Position numbers and translations under genes: made by a program
Virus record (IMG/VR): IMGVR_UViG_3300035179_000013
Coordinates: 1 to 51,725 of that record
From: a virus
Reading direction: 5' to 3' (one strand)
Length of the DNA stretch: 51,725 nt
The notes under the pieces: generated by a model
Database searches by the model: none
What the model was told of the DNA's origin: nothing
What the model saw: only the letters and a program-made list of their open reading frames with translations
Part shown: one piece after another, positions 6,815-13,976 of the stretch
Layout of the letters: every line of letters begins with the position of its first letter
How positions within the stretch are numbered: the stretch's first letter is position 1

Positions 6815-6980
6815 GATATACTTCAAGACTTTCCATTTCTGGGCTGTTCCTTTCCTCGTCAGTGGCAGACTAGATCAAATTGGGTTGAACGTCTACGTTC
6901 AGATTGGCCTTTCAACATTTCATGTCAGATTACAGCGTGGTCGTCGCCAAGAATTGGAGGCCTACGCAAATCTGTTCTGA
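6774..6980 (+). CDS. Hypothetical protein, start uncertain (up to 68 aa)
   Basis: An open frame ends at TGA 6978-6980, exactly at a GAGGTTGCTTGA junction. The downstream part (FWAVPFLVSGRLDQIGLNVY, VQIGLSTFHVRLQRGRRQEL) reads like a small β-rich protein. The only in-frame start is TTG at 6774, inside the preceding gene; after the 6803-6814 junction no ATG, GTG or TTG lies in this frame. Either a non-standard start is used or the gene begins within its neighbour. Coding is plausible but not certain. Confidence 0.4.
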   Translation: MQKHFANAQGRLLEIYFKTFHFWAVPFLVSGRLDQIGLNVYVQIGLSTFHVRLQRGRRQELEAYANLF

Positions 6981-6992
6981 GGTTGCTTGACG

Positions 6993-7187
6993 ATGAGCAA
7001 ACCAGTATGCCGTCAGCATGATCACTGGCTTGGCGGTCGTTGTACTCGCTGTGGGATACAGTCTAGAAACTTTGCCGAGGCCATGTCAGCTTTGAGAGAG
7101 TGGCCTGAACAAGACAAAGCGAGTGGTGATTACAAACGGATTCTCGAACTGTACCTCTGCAAGCCACACACGCACGAGGCTGCTTGA
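6993..7187 (+). CDS. Zinc-binding small protein (64 aa)
   Basis: ATG at 6993 (MSKPVCRQHDHWLGGRCTRC) is chosen over an in-frame TTG at 6987 because it lies at the same distance from the GAGGTTGCTTGA junction as its neighbours' starts. The Cys/His pattern C-x2-HDH-x6-C-x2-C is enough for one zinc. A helix follows (NFAEAMSALREWPEQDKA). The role is unknown. Confidence 0.55.
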   Translation: MSKPVCRQHDHWLGGRCTRCGIQSRNFAEAMSALREWPEQDKASGDYKRILELYLCKPHTHEAA

Positions 7188-7189
7188 AG

Positions 7190-7549
7190 ATGAGCGGTGT
7201 TGTTTGTCGTTCATGTGGTCATCCAATGTATGTGAATTGGCAGGGCGATTGCGATTGCGTTTTTGAATGCCACAAAGTAGAAGCGAAAATTAGAGGATTG
7301 CAGGAAGAAATCTCAGCGAAAATTCCAAAAGTTCTCGAAGGACTGAACAAGGCGCTTGAGATTGAAAACTGCCGTTGGCAATGCGGCTATCTTCACGGCC
7401 CCAAGAACTATGAACTTCACGCTTGGCATGGCGCTAGCAAACTTCGAGGCGTTCTCGTCGCATTCAGAGCTTGGTATTGGCGCTTCATGGTGATAGCAGC
7501 GTTAGTCGCAGCTCTAATCGGATTGTTCTACATAGCGGCTACTTCTTGA
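7190..7549 (+). CDS. Zinc-ribbon protein with C-terminal membrane segment (119 aa)
   Basis: ATG at 7190 opens MSGVVCRSCGHPMYVNWQGD, with CRSC and CDCVFEC supplying a zinc site. A central coiled coil (VEAKIRGLQEEISAKIPKVL) follows. Residues about 98-116 (WRFMVIAALVAALIGLFYIA) form a single transmembrane helix, placing the zinc domain on one face of the membrane, probably inside. It is flanked by junction sequences at both ends. Confidence 0.6.
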   Translation: MSGVVCRSCGHPMYVNWQGDCDCVFECHKVEAKIRGLQEEISAKIPKVLEGLNKALEIENCRWQCGYLHGPKNYELHAWHGASKLRGVLVAFRAWYWRFMVIAALVAALIGLFYIAATS

Positions 7550-7560
7550 GGTTGCTTGAG

Positions 7561-7809
7561 TTGAGATGGGGTAAGCATCCGTGTCATCATTGTTCGGCGC
7601 ACGGCCGAGAACGATGCTTCGCAACACCAGCAGGACCAGCGGATCGGGAGATGCAGCACTGGTGCAGCGGATTGTTAGGCGCAGCGGTGACTTGGCTGGA
7701 GAAAAACTCTGAGATTGAGGGCATAGTTCGAAACGGCAAGAAATGGTGTGGTCGTTTCTCCCAAACGTCTACAAACTTACCGAAGTCTGACTTGCTATCT
7801 AGAATCTAG
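7561..7809 (+). CDS. Cysteine-rich small protein (82 aa)
   Basis: A TTG at 7561, about 13 bases after the GAGG of the junction at 7548-7559, opens 82 codons beginning MRWGKHPCHHCSAHGRERCF. The CHHC...C cluster suggests zinc binding, with a possible second site around HWC and KKWCGRF. A longer reading from 7471 would run through the previous gene and is less likely. The stop lies in the TCTAGAATC repeat tract. Confidence 0.45.
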   Translation: MRWGKHPCHHCSAHGRERCFATPAGPADREMQHWCSGLLGAAVTWLEKNSEIEGIVRNGKKWCGRFSQTSTNLPKSDLLSRI

Positions 7810-7836
7810 AATCTATCTAGAATGAATGAATGAATG
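7796..7836. repeat. Short tandem repeats before the 7834 start codon
   Basis: The tract contains three TCTAGAA-type units followed by four GAAT units (ATGAATGAATGAATGATG). The tetranucleotide array creates overlapping start and stop codons (ATGA) directly upstream of ATG 7834. It could support ribosome re-initiation or could vary in copy number by slippage; neither is shown by this single sequence. Confidence 0.5.
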
Positions 7837-8256
7837 ATGAAGAAACAGAAGAACCTACGGCTCCGGATAGACCTAGAAGCCGAGTTCAAACAAATCTCGA
7901 ACATACTTGGCCTAACCCAAGAAGCCGCCTTAGAGATCGCGGTCTCGGACTGGATCAAGAAATACGGAGATGAAGCTCAAAAGAAACTGGACCTCTACGC
8001 TGAGAGAGGCATCACAATCATCGACCCTATCACGGTGAACATTGCGGTTTTCCAGAAAGCCGAAGTTCTCCTAGTCAAAGAAGAGCTCACAAGGCTACTC
8101 AGCAACTTGGAACATGGTAATCCGGAATATCGGCGGGAGATGCAGCTTGAACTCGCCCAAGCTCTCCGGAAGATTCAACCAGTCTACGTTAAGACTAGGG
8201 ATCCGGAGCTGCTATTGCTGCTGAAGAACGTCGAGGAACATCTGGCTGGAGAGTGA
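7834..8256 (+). CDS. Hypothetical helical protein with an RHH-like N-terminus (140 aa)
   Basis: It begins MMKKQKNLRLRIDLEAEFKQ; residues 6-45 (RLRIDLEAEFKQISNILGLT, QEAALEIAVSDWIKKYG) follow a strand-helix-helix pattern like ribbon-helix-helix proteins. The remainder is helical with a coiled-coil character. Upstream ATGs in the repeat tract all meet early stops, so 7834 or 7837 is the start. The next gene overlaps by GTGA. Confidence 0.55.
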   Translation: MMKKQKNLRLRIDLEAEFKQISNILGLTQEAALEIAVSDWIKKYGDEAQKKLDLYAERGITIIDPITVNIAVFQKAEVLLVKEELTRLLSNLEHGNPEYRREMQLELAQALRKIQPVYVKTRDPELLLLLKNVEEHLAGE

Positions 8257-8795
8257 AGGGCTGCCCACACAAGAGGATTCATCTATCTGCGTGCACATAT
8301 CTCTCTTCGTCAGGGACATTGAGCTACGTAGGCTGGAAGATCTTCGCATACCGATACTACCATGATAAGCCAGAACTACGAAGGCCAGTCAGCAAAGAGA
8401 TCCTGAGGAACAATCTGCGTCAGCGGTTCCAATCTCCCGAATACTACTTTGGAAATCTGCGGATCACTCACGCGAAGAGCATGACGGAGATGAGGCTTGA
8501 ATTTGAGGCCGAAGAATTCGAAATTGAGTTGGAGAATGGAACTAAGGATGAGTGCTGTTATTTGTGTTCTCTGACCAGCGAATTTGTGAAAAGATGGAAG
8601 TCGCAGGAAGTCCACAAGCAATTCATGTATAAGGTGATCTACAGACTTCCCTGGCGGGACAAGGCAGGCGCATTCATCGAGGACGATCATCTCATGCTGG
8701 CATGGGAGTACGGAGCCAACGTGGTCCCACCGATTGAAATAACGCCGAGAAAGTGGGCTGAATATCCAATCCCAGAGCAACTAGCTAGGGACTGA
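8253..8795 (+). CDS. Hypothetical protein (180 aa)
   Basis: It starts with GTG overlapping the previous stop and begins MKGCPHKRIHLSACTYLSSS. The composition is mixed α/β with many aromatic residues (YYHDKPELRR, WEYGANVVPP). Scattered cysteines (CCYLC) may bind metal. No family was recognised. It is the last gene of the left operon and converges on the leftward gene at 8798 with a gap of two bases. Confidence 0.6.
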   Translation: MKGCPHKRIHLSACTYLSSSGTLSYVGWKIFAYRYYHDKPELRRPVSKEILRNNLRQRFQSPEYYFGNLRITHAKSMTEMRLEFEAEEFEIELENGTKDECCYLCSLTSEFVKRWKSQEVHKQFMYKVIYRLPWRDKAGAFIEDDHLMLAWEYGANVVPPIEITPRKWAEYPIPEQLARD

Positions 8796-8797
8796 CC

Positions 8798-8980
8798 TCA
8801 TGGGCTTGGGATTTTCTTTTCGACATCGACGACACGGTGACAGACGACGCATAGGTGGGGCGAGTTTTTCAACCCCGGAAACATCAGATGGTAGACTGTT
8901 GCCCCGCAGTTTTTGCACACAGCGTCACCGCAAGGCAGAATTGTGACTTTATCCCAATCAAGGTCCGATAAGCCGCTCAA
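8798..8980 (-). CDS. Zinc-ribbon mini-protein (60 aa)
   Basis: TTG at 8980 overlaps the stop of the upstream Gp37-like gene (TTGA) and opens MSGLSDLDWDKVTILPCGDA. CKNC and CVVCH, 25 residues apart, make a classic zinc ribbon. A longer reading to 9181 would run through the DUF5131 gene and has a low-complexity arginine-rich sequence, so the shorter form is preferred. It is coupled to the DUF5131 gene and may act with it. Confidence 0.6.
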   Translation of the reverse strand: MSGLSDLDWDKVTILPCGDAVCKNCGATVYHLMFPGLKNSPHLCVVCHRVVDVEKKIPSP

Positions 8981-9894
8981 GTTAAGCCCACGCCGCAGCC
9001 CACCTTGACTTGATTTGGCTGTTTTCGTGAATTGAGTCTTTCTAATGCGCCCGCTGGGTACTGGTCCCAGATTTGGCCGTCTAGGAGTTTGCCGCCTGAC
9101 TTCGGCCTGACGCCGCCCCACTGCTTGAAAAAGAACGCCACGTCTTGCCTCTGGGATTCGTCTCGAATCTCCCGAACCCATTCCGCTCTGTCACCCCGAG
9201 GAACCCAATGAACTCGCCTGATAGGTTCACCCTCAATGTAAATGGCTAATGATCTTTCTTTCGCGATCTCAGGTTTCATCAAGTGTTGACCGCTCTCGCC
9301 GCCGACAATCACCCAATGAATCCCCGTCAAGTCTAAGCCTGGGCGAATCTCGGGCTGATCTGCGTATGCCGGGCGACCATCCATCAGCGTGTCAAGTAGG
9401 GGTTCGAGGCTCAGGAATCGGACAGCGCAAGGAACCTTTCGTAAGAGGTCTATGCGTGGCTTGTAGGCCCACGATTCAACGCTGGTCCCCATCCAAATAT
9501 GCCCCGGCATCTCCCCGTGCCATATGGCGTATTGCTGCGCATAAGCAAGCATCCTATCAGGCCGCTTCGTTAGGATCTGGTAAACATGCCAATCAGCCCG
9601 CCGCATGACATCGAAAACCTTCTCCAAGTAATCGAGAGGCATCTGCTCATGAAAGAGGTCCGACATGGAATTGACGAAGATCTTGCGCGGCTTCCGCCAA
9701 TGCAAAGGCAGCTCTAAGTCTTGGGGCTGTAAGGTGAAATCGAAACCGTTCCGATACTTCTTCATGCCGCGCTTCTTCAATGTCTCAGAGAGAGTTTTCG
9801 CATAACAATACTTGCAGCCTGGGCTTACAGGATCGCAGCCAGTCGCCGGATTCCAAGTAGAGTCGGTCCAAGAGATTCCGGTTTTACCTCCCAA
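8977..9894 (-). CDS. Phage Gp37/Gp68-family (DUF5131) protein (305 aa)
   Basis: The N-terminus (ISWTDSTWNPATGCDPVSPG followed by CKYCYAK) is the signature of the Gp37/Gp68 (DUF5131) family. Cysteines 20, 27 and 30 resemble an iron-sulfur binding triad of radical-SAM-like TIM barrels. Further family blocks are IFVNSMSDLFHE, ILTKRPDRM, WMGTSVE, IVGGESG and FFKQWGG. The family is widespread in phages and plasmids, but its reaction is not firmly established. The start is TTG at 9894, overlapping a 39-codon gene that encodes a partial copy of the same N-terminus. Confidence 0.85.
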   Translation of the reverse strand: MGGKTGISWTDSTWNPATGCDPVSPGCKYCYAKTLSETLKKRGMKKYRNGFDFTLQPQDLELPLHWRKPRKIFVNSMSDLFHEQMPLDYLEKVFDVMRRADWHVYQILTKRPDRMLAYAQQYAIWHGEMPGHIWMGTSVESWAYKPRIDLLRKVPCAVRFLSLEPLLDTLMDGRPAYADQPEIRPGLDLTGIHWVIVGGESGQHLMKPEIAKERSLAIYIEGEPIRRVHWVPRGDRAEWVREIRDESQRQDVAFFFKQWGGVRPKSGGKLLDGQIWDQYPAGALERLNSRKQPNQVKVGCGVGLT

Positions 9895-10003
9895 ATTTCC
9901 TTACCATCCGTTCGCTGTAATCGTTCTCGCATCCCCAAGCCACATTCCCGGTTACCGGATTCCAAACCACGTCTTTCCATTCAATTGCTGATTTGTTACC
10001 CAT
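9884..10003 (-). CDS. Mini-paralogue of the DUF5131 N-terminus (39 aa)
   Basis: ATG at 10003 opens MGNKSAIEWKDVVWNPVTGN and stops at 9884-9886, overlapping the full-length DUF5131 gene by 11 bases. Residues 1-19 align with residues 1-19 of that protein (K.I.W.D..WNP.TG), but two of the three conserved cysteines are missing. It looks like a remnant of a duplication or a short regulatory version. The start codon lies within an operator half-site. Confidence 0.5.
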   Translation of the reverse strand: MGNKSAIEWKDVVWNPVTGNVAWGCENDYSERMVRKFGR

Positions 10004-10064
10004 GCTTTACCATCCCGTTACCATAAGGCGCTGTTCAGCAATAAATCATTCTGTTCGAGGTAAC
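9995..10064. promoter_or_regulatory. Operator array: three half-sites 11 bp apart plus one inverted
   Basis: GTTACC begins at 9995, TTTACCAT at 10006 and GTTACCAT at 10017, an exact 11-bp period. An inverted GGTAAC lies at 10059-10064. An A/T-rich stretch (AATAAATC, near 10040) between them could be a TATA box. The array covers the start of the leftward 9884/8977 gene pair and probably controls it. Related GTCACC sequences continue to about 10117. Confidence 0.55.
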
Positions 10065-10170
10065 GTCAAATGCTCGTCACCTAGCCTCATCGAAATGGTC
10101 CGTCAAAAACCGTCACCTCATGCTACTTACATCATAGGCCTTTTAGGATGCGCAATGCGAATGAAAACCC

Positions 10171-10548
10171 ATGTATCATGAAATTACAATCAAGCGCATA
10201 GAGGTTCTATCTGTTTCTGAAGAGGGCATGGCGGAGATTGCCGTACACCTCGATGGCACTCTCGATTCCAATTTTGCGCATTGGTTTCGTGATCCGACTG
10301 CCCACAACTACACTCCACAATTCAATACTCACAATTGCAGGGTCGAAGACAATAGAATCGTTTGCGTAATCGATGCGCTCGCCGTCAAGTCTGCTGTGCC
10401 GCTAATTAGGGAATACGTTGCAAAGGCCAACGAATACGCGCGAGCAATACAAGAGGAAAAGCGAACTGGGGTAAAAAGAAAGCAAGAGTTGAAAACAGAA
10501 TCAGACAAACGCAGCGAACAATTGCAGGATGAAATTGACAAATTGTGA
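10171..10548 (+). CDS. Hypothetical protein with C-terminal coiled coil (125 aa)
   Basis: It begins MYHEITIKRIEVLSVSEEGM. The first 90 residues look like a β-rich domain, and the last 35 (AIQEEKRTGVKRKQELKTES) form a charged coiled coil. It is a lone rightward gene between two leftward operons. Divergent expression from the operator region near 10000 is possible. No family was recognised. Confidence 0.6.
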   Translation: MYHEITIKRIEVLSVSEEGMAEIAVHLDGTLDSNFAHWFRDPTAHNYTPQFNTHNCRVEDNRIVCVIDALAVKSAVPLIREYVAKANEYARAIQEEKRTGVKRKQELKTESDKRSEQLQDEIDKL

Positions 10549-10647
10549 TTTCAATCTTCATATTTCGCGTTCTGGATTAGTGTCAGCCACTTATTTTGGC
10601 CCCTAACTAGTATTCCTGCGACCTCTGCAAATAAAGGCAGTGAGCCT

Positions 10648-11247
10648 TCATCGAACGTTCATCTCTCTGAGAAAGGTTGCGGGGAGCTCCGGCGTCCTGT
10701 CCGGTCGGATCCCTAACCATTTGCACATCATGGCGATATTGTGCATGGAGATGTCCTCGTTCGCTTTGATTTCACCTAACGATTCGATGCCGTGATACTG
10801 CAAGTAAAAATCCCGGTTCAATCGCACGGCCTCTTTCAAAGTCTCGAAGAATTGTAGGTATGGGTCAGGGGCTTGCATTTGCTTCCACAGTTTTCTCATA
10901 TCGCCGCTCGTGAAAGTTTCAAGACCACGGAATGCACAGTTCCCGAAGAACTTGCCTTTCGAAAGCTCATTCAGTTTCAAGTCCAGATCGTGCAGCTTGC
11001 TGCGCAGTGGATCTAACGCTTTGTCTTGGGCGTCTTGTTCGTCGAGCTCTTTCTCAATCTTGGCATCTTCGCGGAGTTCTTCGAGCTTATGCTCTCGACG
11101 TTCCCGTGTGGCCTCCGACTCTCTCTTACTCTCCTGGGTGATTGCGCCCTCAAGACTTGTCTGAACCATGATCGGGCCCACGTTATCCATGAAATTCCTG
11201 ATCTTCACGAAATCCCGCTGGCTCGACCTGAGCAGACCTTTCCTCAT
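10648..11247 (-). CDS. Hypothetical coiled-coil protein (199 aa)
   Basis: It begins MRKGLLRSSQRDFVKIRNFM. Residues about 40-95 (RESEATRERREHKLEELRED, AKIEKELDEQDAQDKALDPL) are a long charged coiled coil. The C-terminal 90 residues form a compact helical domain. It is the last gene of the leftward operon that runs from 15160. The start overlaps the preceding stop (ATGA). Function is unknown. Confidence 0.6.
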   Translation of the reverse strand: MRKGLLRSSQRDFVKIRNFMDNVGPIMVQTSLEGAITQESKRESEATRERREHKLEELREDAKIEKELDEQDAQDKALDPLRSKLHDLDLKLNELSKGKFFGNCAFRGLETFTSGDMRKLWKQMQAPDPYLQFFETLKEAVRLNRDFYLQYHGIESLGEIKANEDISMHNIAMMCKWLGIRPDRTPELPATFLREMNVR

Positions 11248-11342
11248 TCTGCGTTCGGCTCCCTACACTGTTCGTTTTGGCCATGCCAATGTTTGCAGAT
11301 TGGACAATGCACAAGTCCGTCGGCCGTGTATTCCTCAGTCAT
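11244..11342 (-). CDS. Zinc-knuckle mini-protein (32 aa)
   Basis: ATG at 11342 overlaps the previous stop and encodes 32 residues with a CPICKHWHGQNEQC motif (C-x2-C-x2-H-x-H-x5-C), enough for one zinc ion. Longer readings in this frame have no similar quality. ATGA overlaps at both ends support translation. Confidence 0.5.
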   Translation of the reverse strand: MTEEYTADGLVHCPICKHWHGQNEQCREPNAE

Positions 11343-11485
11343 AGTTCTATCTCCAATGCCTCGGCCAGTCGGAGCACCATCTCTTTGAAGTAGGACTTGC
11401 TGCATATGCCGGCGGCGTCGCAGAGTCCATTCATGAGTTGCTGATTCCACTCATGGTTTTTCATGAGTCTCGTCGGCTTCTGCAT
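11339..11485 (-). CDS. Small hypothetical protein (48 aa)
   Basis: ATG at 11485 shares a base with the upstream stop (TGATG) and opens MQKPTRLMKNHEWNQQLMNG. The rest is helical (SYFKEMVLRLAEALEIEL). It has two cysteines seven residues apart and no clear motif. It sits inside a run of overlapping small genes. Confidence 0.5.
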   Translation of the reverse strand: MQKPTRLMKNHEWNQQLMNGLCDAAGICSKSYFKEMVLRLAEALEIEL

Positions 11486-11775
11486 CACTGATATCCCCTG
11501 ACGTTGCGGATCGGCCACTTCGCAAATTCTTCGCCGGTCAGCAGCCGTTCCATGCGCTCGTAGTTTTCTTCGTAGGTGCCGCCCCAATCGATCAGGTCCA
11601 AGAATTCTGCTTGGACATCGACCGAGCCGAGTCTGCCCTGCTTCCTGAGTTCTTCCCGGACATGGATCTCTAACGCCAATACTTGCAGCGGCATCATCTT
11701 CCGCCCGTGGATTCGGTCGAAGCGTCGGCGATACTTCTCCATGTCAATGCCTTTCAGCAGGTCAGTGATTCTCAT
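11485..11775 (-). CDS. Hypothetical protein (96 aa)
   Basis: It begins MRITDLLKGIDMEKYRRRFD. It is helical and charged, with a central amphipathic segment (PLQVLALEIHVREELRKQGR). There are no cysteines. It belongs to the leftward operon and overlaps its downstream neighbour by one base. No family was recognised. Confidence 0.55.
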   Translation of the reverse strand: MRITDLLKGIDMEKYRRRFDRIHGRKMMPLQVLALEIHVREELRKQGRLGSVDVQAEFLDLIDWGGTYEENYERMERLLTGEEFAKWPIRNVRGYQ

Positions 11776-11787
11776 TCAGCGCACTCT

Positions 11788-11958
11788 CTACATTCGGATT
11801 GATACTTCGACGATTGTGTGGCCTTCGACGGGTTTGTATGTGAACCAGACTTTCGTGTTGATGTCATTCATGTCGCCCGACATTTTGAGCCCGAGGAAAT
11901 CGCACAATTTCTTAGCCTCGTCGCCGAACACTTTGAAGTTTAATTCATCCATTCTCAT
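11788..11958 (-). CDS. Small hypothetical protein (56 aa)
   Basis: ATG at 11958 follows a good ribosome-binding site (AAGGAGGCGAA). The protein begins MRMDELNFKVFGDEAKKLCD and continues as a small α/β domain (TKVWFTYKPVEGHTIVEVSI). The frame on the other strand that covers this interval is a shadow. It lies between tightly packed leftward genes, which supports coding. Confidence 0.55.
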   Translation of the reverse strand: MRMDELNFKVFGDEAKKLCDFLGLKMSGDMNDINTKVWFTYKPVEGHTIVEVSIRM

Positions 11959-12154
11959 TTCGCCTCCTTCTTGCTTTCACTCCATAAGACCGCTCATACT
12001 CAGTGCTGTTGATTTCTCGGAGATTCTTCTCTGATAGCGTTCGGTGATGCGTCTGCAAACAGTTTACGCAGAAGTCGCGTTGGCAGCCGTAACAGACTGC
12101 TTTCACTTGGGTTCCGAGTCGATTGCCGCATCCCGCACAAACTCTTTCGCTCAT
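11945..12154 (-). CDS. Double zinc-finger small protein (69 aa)
   Basis: ATG at 12154 is preceded by GAGGGGAAAGAG and is preferred to an ATG further upstream. CAGC, CYGC, CVNC and a following HH give a cross-braced zinc finger of B-box or FYVE type. The C-terminus is strongly basic (VKARRRRNENG). It could contact nucleic acid or a host protein; the role is unknown. Confidence 0.6.
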   Translation of the reverse strand: MSERVCAGCGNRLGTQVKAVCYGCQRDFCVNCLQTHHRTLSEKNLREINSTEYERSYGVKARRRRNENG

Positions 12155-12191
12155 CTCTTTCCCCTCTTCGACCTGCATATGTGACAAAGAC

Positions 12192-12401
12192 TCATTCTCG
12201 AACGCTCCCCTCTTTCGTCCAACGGGTGTGCTCGTAATGGGTTTCTTTGTAACAGCCGGGTTTTCTGCAAACTTCGTCGTCGGTGCCGCAGTCTTTCGCG
12301 TCGAAGTCTACGACCTCAATTTCGGTGCCTTCGGGAATATTTTGTATGTCTTGGATTAGGCCGCCTTCCATGATTACGACTATGCTCTTTTTCTCGCTCA
12401 T
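12192..12401 (-). CDS. Small hypothetical protein with a possible zinc site (69 aa)
   Basis: It begins MSEKKSIVVIMEGGLIQDIQ and continues with NIPEGTEIEVVDFD, the pattern of a small β-barrel domain often found in mobile elements. The C-terminal half has CGTDDEVCRKPGC and a histidine, which could bind zinc. ATGA overlaps with the previous gene. Confidence 0.6.
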   Translation of the reverse strand: MSEKKSIVVIMEGGLIQDIQNIPEGTEIEVVDFDAKDCGTDDEVCRKPGCYKETHYEHTRWTKEGSVRE

Positions 12402-12598
12402 TGCTCTCTCACCACCATCGCTCTTTCTGTTTCGATGATCTTCAATGTCTGGATGAGCTCTGAGCGAATGTCATCGTAAGCGGCGAACTTTGACTGTCTA
12501 TCTTCAAGTTGTTTGGCGTCGAGGCTTCGAAGTATGGCGTTGAAAATTGCGTTTGCCTCAGCGACCGCTATTTGATGTTCCTTGCTCATCTCAGTCAT
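12398..12598 (-). CDS. Hypothetical helical protein (66 aa)
   Basis: ATG at 12598 overlaps the upstream stop and opens MTEMSKEHQIAVAEANAIFN. The protein is a helical, charged coiled-coil type sequence without cysteines. A longer form from 12646 would overlap the previous gene out of frame and is not supported. Confidence 0.5.
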   Translation of the reverse strand: MTEMSKEHQIAVAEANAIFNAILRSLDAKQLEDRQSKFAAYDDIRSELIQTLKIIETERAMVVREQ

Positions 12599-12729
12599 GG
12601 AATGACACCACACTCTTTGCATGGTATTCGATGATGTTTCTCGCAAGGAAGAATAATCTCCCCAGGATGCTTTTCTGCGAATTCTCTGACGATTCGTTGA
12701 ACCTCAGCACGAAACTCGGAATCTTTCAT
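12595..12729 (-). CDS. Zinc-binding mini-protein (44 aa)
   Basis: ATG at 12729 overlaps the upstream stop (ATGA) and encodes MKDSEFRAEVQRIVREFAEK followed by CEKHHRIPCKEC, a compact zinc site at the C-terminus. Translational coupling at both ends supports the short reading rather than the longer one from 12819. Confidence 0.5.
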   Translation of the reverse strand: MKDSEFRAEVQRIVREFAEKHPGEIILPCEKHHRIPCKECGVIP

Positions 12730-13211
12730 TTCTGTCGCCTCTTGCATAGTCCGGCTCGGCAGATTGGTCCGGCGCCGACTGCTCGACTGACAGGATGCGA
12801 TAGCGCATAGCCGCAGCAACTACAAACCGACGCGGGATCATCGAAAACCTCAAAGACGTTTTCACCTGACTTGAAGAGTTTCCAGGCTTCAGCTTCGGGT
12901 GTTGCGGGTGCGTTCTCGGGTATCTCCATGCTGAGCGGTAGTCTGTAGAGGAATCGTCGCATGTTCTCGGCGCGGCTGAAACCTCTCACAGCCACTAAGG
13001 CTTCACGAATCTTCGTCTGCTGCGCAACCTGATCTGGCGTTAAAGCCCGTAAATGACGGCTCACAGCATAGTAGAATGCGAGGCGGTCAATCACGCCTTT
13101 CTGGACGGGTTCATGTTGAGCCGCCATCGCGTTCAACTGGTCTGCTACTTGTACGCCTCGTTCAAGAGCTCGCTGACTCAGCTCCTTTCGCTTTTCCCAA
13201 TCAAGACTCAT
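12726..13211 (-). CDS. DUF6011-type zinc protein (161 aa)
   Basis: The C-terminal 35 residues (CSCCGYALSHPVSRAVGAGP, then ICRAGLC) match the DUF6011 pattern C..CGr.L.dp.S...GiGP.C, a small zinc-binding module common in phage and plasmid proteins. The rest is helical (RALTPDQVAQQTKIREALVA). The start at 13211 is ATGA-coupled to the upstream gene; a longer reading from 13295 is not supported. Confidence 0.65.
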   Translation of the reverse strand: MSLDWEKRKELSQRALERGVQVADQLNAMAAQHEPVQKGVIDRLAFYYAVSRHLRALTPDQVAQQTKIREALVAVRGFSRAENMRRFLYRLPLSMEIPENAPATPEAEAWKLFKSGENVFEVFDDPASVCSCCGYALSHPVSRAVGAGPICRAGLCKRRQK

Positions 13212-13318
13212 CGCTTCACATCTCCCGTGGTTCGACACCAGCAAAGCTCGTCGTGCTGGCTCTCGGAATAGAACGGATAGCCAAAGATCGGGCACTGGAA
13301 AATACGACGCCGACTCAT
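13208..13318 (-). CDS. Cysteine-containing mini-protein (36 aa)
   Basis: ATG at 13318 opens MSRRRIFQCPIFGYPFYSES and ends with ELCWCRTTGDVKR. The C-x-C pair and an upstream cysteine could bind metal. ATGA overlaps with both neighbouring genes are the main evidence that it is real. Confidence 0.45.
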   Translation of the reverse strand: MSRRRIFQCPIFGYPFYSESQHDELCWCRTTGDVKR

Positions 13319-13731
13319 TGCTGTGTCGCCTCGTAGATTTCCTGCTGAGTTTTCTGAATTGTCTCGTAGGGGATTGGATGCAGCCACAGGAACTTGTCTT
13401 TCAGAACTTGCTTGCGCTTTTCTTGCAGAGCCTTGATTTGCGCATCGATGTCAGTGATTTCCTTCTCAAGCTCAGGCGTCGCAGATCTTACGCAACCAAG
13501 GCGGAAGGTTTGGCGAAAGCTGCCGTAGTCCACGTTTCGACCGCCGCCAGTTATCTCGAAGGCGTGGACGCTGCCGAGGCGAGTCAGAGCGTAGCGAACT
13601 TCACGGTTTCGCTGCCAATTCAAAGTCGGCTCTCGCACGACCACGTAAGGCGTTTTGGCGACTAGCTCAGACCGTTTCCGGTCGGCTATCATCGTCTTGG
13701 CGAAAATGTCGTTGATGCTTCTTAGGCTCAT
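13315..13731 (-). CDS. Hypothetical protein (138 aa)
   Basis: It begins MSLRSINDIFAKTMIADRKR. The first 80 residues are mixed α/β, and residues 88-112 (LEKEITDIDAQIKALQEKRK) form a coiled coil. No family was recognised. It is coupled by ATGA to both neighbours in the leftward operon. Confidence 0.55.
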   Translation of the reverse strand: MSLRSINDIFAKTMIADRKRSELVAKTPYVVVREPTLNWQRNREVRYALTRLGSVHAFEITGGGRNVDYGSFRQTFRLGCVRSATPELEKEITDIDAQIKALQEKRKQVLKDKFLWLHPIPYETIQKTQQEIYEATQQ

Positions 13732-13973
13732 TGACTGTTCACCACTTCGTCGATCGTTCGCTTCGGAAGCGCTTGGACGTACACGCTCTGATATTCGTCG
13801 CAGATTTTTGCAAAGTCATAGACATCGAACGGTGCCTTGCTCTTCGCTGTCGGATCTTCGAATTGCCCGGCCAAACCTTTCAGGGTTCGAATGATTAGGC
13901 AAACCCCATTCTTGGAACAGCTCTTACAGGAACGGGGCTCGTCAATCGGCACTTTGGTTTTGATCTCTGCCAT
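13728..13973 (-). CDS. Small cysteine-containing protein (81 aa)
   Basis: It begins MAEIKTKVPIDEPRSCKSCS, with CKSC-x4-C and a later cysteine (KICDEY) that may form a zinc or iron-sulfur site. The remaining sequence is helical. The start lies four bases after the stop of the DUF932 gene, consistent with coupled expression. No family was recognised. Confidence 0.55.
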   Translation of the reverse strand: MAEIKTKVPIDEPRSCKSCSKNGVCLIIRTLKGLAGQFEDPTAKSKAPFDVYDFAKICDEYQSVYVQALPKRTIDEVVNSQ

Positions 13974-13976
13974 CGC

